Shown here: one piece after another, positions 35,310 through 45,567 of the stretch
Layout of the letters: every line of letters starts with the position of its first letter
How positions within the stretch are numbered: the first letter of the stretch is position 1
DNA from: Epiperipatus broadwayi
Taxonomy: Eukaryota > Onychophora > Udeonychophora > Euonychophora > Peripatidae
Reading direction: 5' to 3'
NCBI GenBank assembly: GCA_028023455.1
Contig: JAQFVV010000507.1
Span: 184,501-248,500, forward strand
Length of the DNA: 64,000 nt
Position numbers and translations under genes: made by a program
The notes under the pieces: generated by a model
Databases searched by the model: none
Seen by the model: only the letters and a program-made list of their open reading frames with translations
What the model was told of the DNA's origin: nothing

Positions 35310-37900
35310 TTATTCTGAGGACAAAGGATACTAGGAATCTTCTGATTGCAGACACTAGGCCAGCATTCAATGATGATCCTTTCAATTGCTGATCACTTTC
35401 AAATGAAGGAAGATTAGATGAAATAAATAAGTCATTGGATTTTATGAAATTGGAAGAAAAAGTGAAAAAACAATTGACTTAAAAAGTATACAAATTGATT
35501 AGGCATTCCTTATAAATAAAAACGGGACAAATAACATTGTGTTTATTGATGATATACCAGACAGAGTGATAAAAATAGATATTAAGTATTCAGATTAATG
35601 CAAGATAACCAAATGTAAATTCAAGTTTATGCCTCAACAAGTTCTGATTATGTTGAAGAAGTGGAGGATTTTTATATGAATGTACAAAATGATTTTGATC
35701 AAATCAAACAATTATTTCAAATTGCCATGGTGGACTTTAATGTTAGCATGAATAAACAATTGAAAGATGAAAGGATTATGAAAATATTTGGTTGACCGAC
35801 ATACATGAGAGAGAACATAGAAAAATTGTATATTATAAATTTTCTCTTTAACAAAAATCTAAACACAAATGGACATGAAAGTATCCATATAAAGCTATAT
35901 GAGAGTTGTATTGTATTATGACTAACAGAAATATATGTATTTCAAGATTGTAATGTTTTTGATAGATTCAATACAGGAAATGATTATTGATTAATGACAG
36001 TTAAGCTATATGTTAATCCAAAACTAGAAAGATGAAAAATATTAAGACAGATAGTATTAGCAGTTTATATTACTAACTTTTAGTATCACCACAATTAATT
36101 AAAATTAGCACTTGCAAATTACTTTAAAATATTAACAGAATTTTCAAGATGACTCAGATTTGTCTAAAATCTATAAGAAAATACTTGATATTCTATTGAG
36201 AACGGCAAGGAAGTAACAATTTTCCAGTACAGTTTCTATTGAAACAAAATGATAAAGAAAATAAGGAATGTGAAATTTTTTTAAAAATAATCCATTTAAA
36301 AGAATTGAATATCTAGACTTTTGTAAAATAATAGAAAAAAGAATTAATGATGATATAAAATATATACTTGTGAATTGGCAAGAAAATCTTTAGAAAGATA
36401 TAAAAATCTTAAAAGTATAAAACAGATTTTATTTGAAAAAAAAAAAAAGTTATTCCAGGAATAAGAAAAGATGGAATTATTACTTAAAAGATATGAAATC
36501 ACGTAATGTGTACAAGAATTTTACAGTAATAAAAAACATGAAAATAAAGTATCCCTCAAATTATTATATTTTTTAAATTGCAACACATGCAATTGAATCA
36601 ATGGAGTGAAAATCTCCAGGAAATGATGGGGTTATTAATGAATGATATTTTAAAAGAATTAGGTGAACAAATAGAATAACTGATGGCAAATATATTAAAT
36701 ATCTAATTGATAAAGATATAGTTGATGATTACAATAATATATTAATAATATCGATATTTAATGAAGACAATAAAGAAGACATTAGAAATTACAGACCTTC
36801 CATTTCTATATAAAATATTTATCAAGATAATCAAAACTTGTCTTACAATTAATTTTGAATTTGAACCAAGAGAAAGAACAAACTGGACTTAAAATACAGT
36901 GTATGACATCCAAGTACTGAGAGAAGTTATAGAAAGAACCAATGAATATCATTTGGTATTGCATTTGTGATTCATAGATTATGAAAAAGCATTTCACTTT
37001 ATAAATATTTCTACAGTGATTTAAGCTTTGAGTCATCAAGATATTTTCTGAGAAATATTTATTCAAAATGATTATATTATATGATGGTAATAAAAAGATT
37101 AAAATTTAGATGGGTATATGATAGAATGATTTCATAACTCCAAACATTTTACAAGAAATTTTAAAATTATTTTGTGGATTAAGGTGGAAAGTTAAGGAAA
37201 TAAAAATGAATGGAGATTATTTAAGTCATTCATATTTTGCAGTTGACGTGATTGTTTTTGCAAAGAATAATTCAGGGCTTCAGGAAATTTTGTAAAAGTT
37301 ATCAAATGAAAAAAAATAAAAATTGATAATCATACATTAGAAAAATTAATAATTGCAAATATCTTGGTCTGATTCTTAATATAGTGGAAACATTAAGAAT
37401 AAAATTAATTGTAGAATCAAACTTGGATGGAGTGTTATTGGAGAAATAATGTTAAAAAGAAATATGCCTAAATCACTAAAAGAGAAGGTTATTAATATAA
37501 GTGTTTATCAGTTTTTAATTATGAATCTCATACATGGCCATTTAACAGAAGAAGAATACAAATATTTCAGATCACTCAATAAAAATATGGAGAGATATAT
37601 GTGAGGAGTAAGTAACATAAAGAGATTGAAAATAAAATTAAAGGATCAGAGATATACTGATATCATTGACATTATTAAAAAATATTAAGACTAAAATGAA
37701 GCTGGACTGAATGGATATAAGTCTAGAAAAGACAATAATAGATGAATAGCTGTAAAAGACTGAGAGAGAGACTGTACATCAATTGAATGGATTAAATAAT
37801 AAATTTTTCTGATGTATGTGGAACAGAAAGGCTGTGTATTGGAAAAACTATCTTGCAGTGAATGGTGGAAAATAATAATGATTATATTGTTATTTTCATT
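35310..37900 (+). pseudogene. RTE/BovB-like LINE, endonuclease plus RT, decayed
   Basis: Order is as expected for a single-ORF RTE element. Endonuclease: VQVYAPTSSDYVEEVEDFYM at about 35,615-35,680 (Y-A-P-T motif), MVDFN near 35,726 (from GDFN), and FDRFNTGNDY at about 35,955-35,990, matching the F-x-x-x-S-D-H end motif with His lost. RT: SPGNDGVINE near 36,620, NKEDIRNYRP near 36,775-36,800, motif A FIDYEKAFH at 36,971-36,997, and motif C FAVDVIVFA at about 37,233-37,259 (second-position Asp pair lost). C-terminus: YESHTWPF at 37,520-37,543, matching the Y-G-S-E-T-W motif of this clade. Many stops and frameshifts show it is inactive. It abuts the hairpin element on its left. Confidence 0.8.
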
Positions 37901-38990
37901 TCTAGTTGTTAATATCAATTTATCTACAAATTAATTAATATTTAATAATTTCTCAAAAATTTTTATAAGTAGAACTTAATTTTTTTAAAAAAGAATTAAC
38001 TTTTATTTTATAAAAAGTTTTGAGCATCAAAAATAAAAAAACCCAGAATTACATTTCATAGAAACTGAGGTTCAAAGTCTATCACTCAATGTATTAAATT
38101 ATAGTGTGATTAGCTATATAATTATATATATATAGACTTTATTGACGATGCATTTATATATAATTCAGAGTGAAGCAAATAAAATTTTATTCTATATAAA
38201 AAATAATTCATTAGCTAAAACTAATTGTTAGTATTGATATATAAAACTTTAGAATCTAAATAAATCTGAAAGGTGAAAAAATATGAGAAATAAATAACAA
38301 AGAACTATTATATTGAAAATCTCTAGAAAACAAGTGAAACTGAAGAAGCAGGGATAATTTATTATTACGTGGAAAAAGAAGTTGTAATATTATAGATAGT
38401 ATTTAGGATTCAATAGTAAAATATAATCAAATATGATAATCCATGACAAATTATTGATAATAAAACTAAAATATATTCCAAAAAAGCAATACAGGTGGGT
38501 ATGTTAATTAGCAAATGTTTATTATGAAGACAGTGAGGTCATGTGTAAAGAAATAAAGTTAAATATTAAAAAGGACAACAAAGTAATTACATAATGATAA
38601 TGGGTGTATTATAAAAGTTTATAGTTTAGAATTCTAAGATGAGAAAGATGAATAATTTTTTTTGTTTTGTAGAGAAAACAATAATATATTAATGAATAAA
38701 TTGTTTAAATTCACATAGAATGAGCATATAGCACATTGAGAATTGGTATATATTTATATCAAAATTTAGTGATTGCAAAATTGATACAATTTTAAAAGTT
38801 AATCCTTAAAATGGTATATTAATAAATTGTGTAGAGTTGTAAAGAAATGGTTTCAAATTTACTGGATATAAAAATTGAAATAACAAGTAAAACAATTGTT
38901 AATTTAAACTTCAATGAAATAATGAGAATATATAAGTAAAGTCTTAAAAATATATTGCAGAACAATAATAGGATATGTGAATGGTAAACA
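37901..38990. other. A+T-rich, no gene recognised
   Basis: Probably the 5' end of the next LINE relic and spacer. The minus frame at 38,819-39,097 is hydrophobic low complexity from A/T bias. Confidence 0.35.
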
Positions 38991-38999
38991 GCAAAAAGC

Positions 39000-40600
39000 A
39001 TTGAATTAACAATATGATAATTGATAAAATGATAAAGGGAAAATAAAAATGTAACTACATACAAAATATTAGCAATGTAAAAGATCAAGCTAAACAAATA
39101 TATTTAAAAAAGAATATTATAGTAACAGAAGTATGAAGCAAAGATAAATTTGATTTGAAATGGGATAAAATTGATTAAACTAAATTTAAAAAAGTGCAAT
39201 AAGAAATGAAGCAAGAAATGCTAAATTAGTATAAATTTGATGAAAAAACAGAAAGAGTAGTCAAGTGTTGGTGGCCTAGTGGTAAGCATAGCTGCCTTCC
39301 AAGCAGCTGGCCTGGGTTCGTTTCCCAGTCAATGCATTTGACATATGAAAAAAAACAAACAGAAAGAGTAAATATTTCAAATGGTGTGTAAATACAAAAA
39401 AAGAAAATGAGATAGATTAAGAAGAATTAAATTATGAAACAATGGAGAAGATGTAAAAATCATGGATGAAATATCACCAGGCAAAAGTTCTGGAAAATTG
39501 ACAAAATTCCAGGTGAATTACTAAAACTTGTTTTCCTGGGGATTAAAAATATAGATAAAAATTAGTTCCTATCTGCAGTATAATTTATGACTTGGGAGAA
39601 TAGCTAAAATATTTTCTTTCAACAATTATACTCTTTAGAAGACAATGAATAGAATGTGAGGATTTACAAACTTTAAGATTAGTTTCGTGTCTAGCTAAGA
39701 TATTAGAACAATAACTAGATATATTAAGTGGTTGGATGAGTTTATAAAAAAAAATCCACAGGATTTTGAAAGTATAGGGGGAAAAAATATATAAAATAAG
39801 TTATAACTTATATAGAAAGAGGACTTTATATATTTATTTCATCTTAAGAAGACTTTTGATAAAACGAATTAATTATTTTGTGGGATATCTTGAAAAAGGA
39901 AAGACATAGATTGATAAATATATAACTATAAAAAATGTATATATAAATAAAAAGAATATTTGAATATTAAGTATTTTTCTTATACTATTGTTGAAATAGA
40001 CAAAGTGAAGGGTAAAACTAACCTATCTCCTATTTATTTAATATTTACTTAAACAAATTTCCACATGAGTGAGGTTTTGATAATAACAAATGGCACTAAT
40101 ATATAGAATGTTTGAAATGAAAGTCTAGGTATCTAAATAATTATTATAGTTAGAAATTTGACAAAATGTTTTAGAGCAGATTAATGCTTTAAATATTAGT
40201 AAATTATTTATCTGACAATGAATATAATGATAAATATATTAAATGAGAATTATAATGCCAAAACATGCTTTTGGTAAAAGTAGAAATTTATTTTGTGAAT
40301 CAAATTGAAAATAAAAAAATGGGTTTGTTATTTTTTTTTTTCAACAGAGAATGGTGAAAAAAGAGAATATAAAATAATGAAGATTTTTGAATTGTAAATT
40401 TGAAAAAGAATGTGAAAGATAAATTGCAAAGCCAGTATTTTCAATGTTGAAGTGTTATAGAAAAAACAGTGAAAAGAATTATTTATTGAGAAAATTGATT
40501 GAACTATACAGAGGCAGAGAAATTAAAAAAAATATCATAGAATGTTAAGTGTAAAAAAAACAAGATAGAAAAAAGAAAGAAATTGATCAATGTTCCTCCT
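39000..40600 (+). pseudogene. Second LINE reverse transcriptase relic
   Basis: Fragments on the plus strand in RT order: SPGKSSGKLTKFQ near 39,473-39,510 (P-G-K-x-x-G-x-D/E-x-I-P region), RLVSCLAKILEQ-like at about 39,675-39,711 (L-x-S-x-x-A-K-I-x-E), FDK near 39,850 (motif A zone), and LSPIYLIFT-like near 40,030 (x-S-P-x-L-F region). Motif C is not clear. Frame breaks are frequent. It differs from the RTE copy to its left and may belong to an R4/L1-like lineage. A young SINE sits inside it. Confidence 0.42.
39246..39370 (+). mobile_element. tRNA-Gly-like SINE with perfect 14-bp TSD
   Basis: The body from 39,265 is a nearly intact tRNA-Gly(UCC)-like fold: acceptor gtgttgg/tcaatgc (with G-U pairs), D arm with A box tggcctagtggtaagca, anticodon arm ctgc-cttccaa-gcag giving anticodon TCC, and T arm ctggg-ttcgttt-cccag. 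It continues as tttgacatatg plus A tract. Flanks aaacagaaagagta at 39,246-39,259 and 39,357-39,370 are identical. A real tRNA gene is unlikely given the tail and duplication. The young-looking copy interrupts an old LINE. Confidence 0.88.
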
Positions 40601-40707
40601 GAAAAAAAAAACACTCATAAGTATTTAAAGGTTAAAATAACAGGCAGGTTTATATAGAATTACTGAATTGATATGTAAGGTCCTTTCTTTTTAGTACCTA
40701 AAAATTG

Positions 40708-41400
40708 TGGATACTATAAAATTTGATTAATTTTTAGAAGCAATAAACTAATTTAGAACATGAACAGAATGCACACAGATTATAAATAGAATTATAAAAT
40801 ATAGTATAATTATTTTATTTTCTCCTTTCCCCCTGAATAACAAATGCATAATTTCAAAATACTGTAAAATTTGACTCATTTTTAGAAGCAATAAATTAGC
40901 TTAGAACAGGGGTGGGCAAATAGCAGCCTGAGAGCCACATGCAGCCTGCCAAGACAATCAGAAAAATCCACCTTAAACTGATATTTCCATCCCGTGCACA
41001 ACTGAAAATTCATCTCGTATTTTTCACTAGGATGACCATAATGTGCAGTGCTTTTCCAGTTGATGTGATTAATTTCAATTTTGTCTTTGCATTAGCAAAT
41101 ATATCCATTTCCAACTTTAGTGAAACCATGAACCCTCTGAAAAACTGTAAAATCAGTGATGAATGTCAAGTATTTAATGAAGAAAGGACAAACAAATATT
41201 TCTTTGGTAATACAGAGAATAACACAGTGTGTTTATTGTGTCATGAAAAAAGTTGCAGCCTCCACTAACCTTCACTTCCACAAAGTGGTCCCTGAGCCAA
41301 AACAATTGCCCACCCCTGGTTTAGTATAAATAGAATTATAAAATATAGTATAATTATTTTATTTGCCCCTCCACCACATAACAAATGCATAATTTTAAAG
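40708..41400 (+). repeat. ~150-bp tandem duplication, second copy split by hAT
   Basis: Copy 1 (about 40,708-40,855) has tataaaatttgattaattttt, agaagcaataaactaattta, tataaatagaattataaaat and ataacaaatgcataattt in order. Copy 2 repeats the first two at 40,862-40,906 and the last two at 41,324-41,396, interrupted by the hAT element. Copy 1 thus serves as an in-window approximate empty site, though it carries about 22 extra bases at the junction. Confidence 0.8.
40907..41318 (+). mobile_element. hAT (Charlie-like) deletion derivative with 5' transposase piece
   Basis: Ends caggggtgggcaa (40,907) and ttgcccacccctg (41,318) are exact inverted repeats. The flanking octamers gcttagaa and gtttagta agree at 6 of 8, consistent with an aged hAT 8-bp duplication. 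The 109-codon frame at 40,939-41,268 contains ISDECQVFNEERTNKYFF (about residues 72-89) and VCLLCHEKSC, the N-terminal zinc-finger part of GTF2IRD2/ZBED-type hAT transposases. The catalytic RNase-H-like domain is absent, so the copy is non-autonomous. The frame has stayed open over its whole length. Confidence 0.88.
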
Positions 41401-44400
41401 TAAAACACAGTGAAAGAAAGACTTCTTTTAGTTTTTTATCATCAATCATACATTAAAGAATTTCTTTTGTAATATGTTAAGGTGGAAGAATTTTATTTAT
41501 AAATAAAATAAAAATGCTTATAATTCAAACATATATAATTAAGTCTACTAATTTTGGATATAACTACAAATAAAATACATAAAAATTTAAAAAATGTCTT
41601 TCTTTGTTTAATAATATACAATAAATAAAAGACAAAGTAGGAGATCTTTTAAAATAAATTAATAGAAACAATTTTTTTTTTAAAAAAAAAAAGACAGTAC
41701 AGACATTTTATACAAAACAAGCTAATTTTTATTTTGATCAATTATGAAAGTTGAAGCCACTCAAGTAAAATAGGAATGTAAATAATCCATTATGTGTCAT
41801 AATAAGGATATTAATAAAGAAAATCTAAACTACTTATTATTGCAATTATGTGATCTGTTGATTAAAAAAAAGTTATTATAAAACAAATAAACAAAAATAA
41901 ACCATGGAATGCTTTTAGTTTCAGGTTTTCTTTTTTTTTTTTTTCCAAAAAAAAAAAAAAATTATAATTATCTTTGAAATCGGAGCACAAAAAAATGTGA
42001 CATTTACAGAATAGAAATCTATCCCAAAAAATTGGACAGAGTTCGTCTGTATGCGATTAGGAACAGTGCTGGGTGATATAATACATAGGTAAGAATCAAA
42101 TCATCACTATAAGCTTATCATATTTCAAATATCTTGTGGTAAAGAGATGTGAAAACTTGCTAAAAAATAAAACAAAAATTTAATTAACAAAATAAAGTAG
42201 ATAATACATAGTACATAAGATCAGCATAATTTTTTTCACACAAAATGTAAAATATTCCATTAATGTTTTCATTTTATGAGGCATACAATCATCTCTATGA
42301 ATTTCAGAATATCTTTTTTGGTTTTGCATTTTTATTACAAATATATTAAGATAATAATTGATAGTGATTTTTATTTCTGACATTATTATTTTAAAAATGT
42401 ACTTTATATTATAAAATGAGAGGATTTTTGTTGTTGTTTTAATTTGAGATTAAATATAATAAATTATTTACATGAAATAATATAAATAAAAAATGCAGCT
42501 GATTTTATAAAAACAAAAATAATATTCGATAAAAGTATTATTTAAACAATGTATTAACTATTAATAAATAATTATAACTATTTTAACAGCAATCAATCAA
42601 TTCAAAAGCAAATGGAAAATATTGCTGATAAAAAAAATAGCAAGTTAGACAATAGTAAACACAAAAAGAAGTATAGTAAATTTATCAAGAAATCATTTGA
42701 TATATATCTAAAATATTGTTAAATATTTAATTTTTTAACTGACTCTACATTTATTTATATTAATAAATCTATGTACAGATACAATGATTAAAAATATTCA
42801 TAAATATATAGAAGAACAAAAAAATCATAATTTAATAAGATTTACTGCAAGAAAATAATTTATAGATTTTATAAAGTTATATTTAAAAAGCAATATAAAA
42901 CTTTTTCCACATGTATAAAAATATGATATTTTAGTAATTATTACACAATAACAACAAAATTATAAATTTTAAAGGAATAATAATAATAAAAAGAGCTATA
43001 ATAGACCTAGTAAGAAAAATATATATATAAAATTTGAGGTAACATGGTTTGGCATGTTTGCATTACATTTAAGATATTAATGCAAGAACATTCTTTAAGA
43101 GCCATATTTAAACTGTCTTACAAAAGTAATTTATATAAATTCAACTTATATATTTTTCAACAAATTGATTTAAAAAAAATTATAACAAAAGTAAGAACAG
43201 TCAATATGAGCATGTAATCACAAAGAGTAAGTATTTATATAGGTAAAATCTAAATTATGAATCCAAACATATTTATTAATTTATTGTAAAAAATCGATTT
43301 TGTACTTTGAAGTTGTGACAGTATCAGGACTCGACAAATAATATACACTTTCAATGTAAAATGCAATTTCTGTTTTTTTTTTAAGTTTATAAATAGTCTA
43401 TTACATTATAAAAAACTCTGAATGATTGGAATAAACCCAAAGGTTTCTATAAACATATTGATTTATGTAAATATTTTGTATATAGCTAAGAAAAGACTCA
43501 TAAATTTATAATATTAATTATTAAAATAACTTTAATGAAGCTTTTGAGTTTGTAACATTATTGAAAACTGACAGTCAACAATGCACTTGCATGACCTGTG
43601 GAATGTAAAATGAATTAATTTTTTGTTGATGCTATAGTTAGTTAACAAACATACAAAACAAAACTAAGAATTAAAAAAAATAATAATAAGAAAAAGTTTA
43701 TCTTAAGATTTCTCAACACGTTTGAAATGGTCGTTCATATTTCCATTTAAAAATTTTATTTATTAACTTTATTTTCATCTTTTAACTTTGCAAAAATAAT
43801 TGTATGTTCCCTTTTCAAGACAAGTGGAATAACTATGCATTAGAGTACTCCTTTTTAGCAATAATACCCAATTATTATTGATAGTAATTTACTATATCTT
43901 GCAATTTTTCAAGCATCTTAACTTTATAATTATTCTAATAAGCTCTACATACAAATGTAAAAATTTGAGTGAATTGCCATGCAAATTCAAATACCTATGA
44001 GAACAGTAATTTTATCAATTGGCTAAAATAAAATTTGGTTTTACTTTTACTCAGCAGATAACCAATTCAGGCACGTTAGTCCTTATGTATTCCATTCTAC
44101 CAAGTGCTAAATCATATAGAGCTTTTCAGATAATATGCAACAGCTTGTCAAAATAATGTCATTGATCACATTTGTAACTTACTTGATAATCATTGGAGAT
44201 AGTTTATGAGTTTATCCATATTTAAAATTACATTGTAATGAATAACATTTCTTTATTTTATTAAAATGCACACATATACAATTTAATGTTAATTGAATTT
44301 TTTACTTCATTAAATAGCTCCATTATCAGTGCATGAAGCACACACACATATATATATAGTAATTTAATGTTAAGTAGATTGATTGATGAAGAAAAATTTA

Positions 44401-45483
44401 CTTTGTACTACTAAAAATAGTGCAAGCAGTAACTCTTAGTAAAATCTGCAAAACTCAGATGAGGAAGTTACATTGATGATGTGAGGGAGATTGAAAGCAA
44501 TAAAAAATGAATATGATTTTAAGATTATTAAGGGTCAATTAATGTTTTGCTTTTATCAGGGGCATTTAATGATGGCTAATCTAAACATTAATACAAAAGC
44601 ACGCATATATATAATTGTGTTGAATTTTTGTCCAAAGGTAAACATTTTTTTGCAGTTTGGTTTTTATGGTTTTACAAATTTATCGAGTTCTGATAGTAAT
44701 AATTGGTAAAAAGATAGAAAAAATAAATAAATATGCCATTTCAATAAAATTAAAAAATTACTTCCATTAAAATATTCCTATAATATTTTTTTTTAAAAAT
44801 CATAATATATATTGCTATATGTATAAAAATAATTTAACAATTACAATATTTGTTCATTAAGAATATTTTTTAAAACAAACTACTAATGCCTTTTCATATT
44901 AATATTTCAAAAAGTAAATAAACATAGAGATATATAGTACAAAAAATAAAAATTTCTATTAAACCAGCTGCATTTTATTCAGAAAAAAATGTTTCTCTTT
45001 CAAGTTAATAATGAATTAAATTTAAGTTGAAGTTCATACAGATTTTATGTATAAAAAAGTTCAATTTAATTTTTACTGCTGATTTTCTTATAAATGATTT
45101 TATGCTGTGTGTGTATTTGCATAAAGTACATACATTTGTATAAACATACATGTTAAGAAAGCAATTCCATAAATATTTCAATTAATGAACTATTTAATTG
45201 TTCAAAGAAAAAAACAAGCACAAAGTATTCAGAAGAGAATGCTAAAACATTCAGACCAAATTTATTTTTATACAACAGATTATGTAGTTTATATATAAAA
45301 TATGAGCAAGTTTATTTTTAATAAAGCTAATTGTTTTTTACATTAAGTGATGATTCAATTATTATACTTAAATATATTACATTTTTCCAAGCAAAACAGA
45401 AATCAGTTATTGATGATTTTATATGTTCCTGACTGTTCCGTTATCCTTTGTCACCATTTAATTAATACATTTTAAAAACTAAA
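41400..45483. other. A+T-rich, mostly unrecognised
   Basis: Apart from the block at 41,985-42,090, this is A/T-rich sequence with poly-A/T runs (41,930-41,960). Frames at 42,180-42,383 and 44,491-44,709 show no domain. Confidence 0.4.
41985..42090. other. Exon-like or repeat-like G+C-richer block
   Basis: On the plus strand, gacatttacag|AATAG...ACATAG|gtaagaatc has textbook acceptor and donor borders around 42,011-42,101, but every frame inside is closed (the longest ends in TGA after ~22 codons), so it would have to be non-coding. On the minus strand, atcacccag|CACTG... starts a frame open for over 35 codons (TVPNRIQTNSVQFFGIDFYS). I cannot choose between a lncRNA exon, a terminal exon and a transposon fragment. 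Confidence 0.25.
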
Positions 45484-45567
45484 ACTGCCACCGGATCCTT
45501 TGCGGCAATCATGCATGCCACCTTTATCTGATTACGATGGCTCATCAATGGCAGATTGCTCGGCTAA
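45484..45567. promoter_or_regulatory. Candidate conserved non-coding element
   Basis: An 84-base block of about half G+C (hand count) with sharp edges in sequence that is mostly A/T. It contains dense factor-site-like words: tttatctgatta (GATA plus homeodomain), tgattacgatgg (Pbx/Hox-like), catgcatgc and catcaatggcag. There is no simple repeat and no inverted structure. Short frames exist: minus-strand EQSAIDEPS-stop after an AG at 45,565, and a 34-codon minus frame through VACMIAAKDPVAVLVF. A terminal exon is therefore a real alternative. Assignment as an enhancer is inference from composition only. Confidence 0.35.

Noticed and set aside
38819-39097. Minus-strand 92-codon hydrophobic frame resembling a membrane protein
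   Set aside because: The Phe/Ile/Leu/Tyr richness follows from A/T-rich antisense codons; there is no start context, domain or neighbour support.
39265-39336. Functional tRNA-Gly gene
   Set aside because: It has an A-rich tail and 14-bp target-site duplications, so it is a SINE; several acceptor pairs are G-U.
40939-41268. A host zinc-finger gene
   Set aside because: The frame lies entirely between hAT terminal inverted repeats and lacks the rest of the protein.
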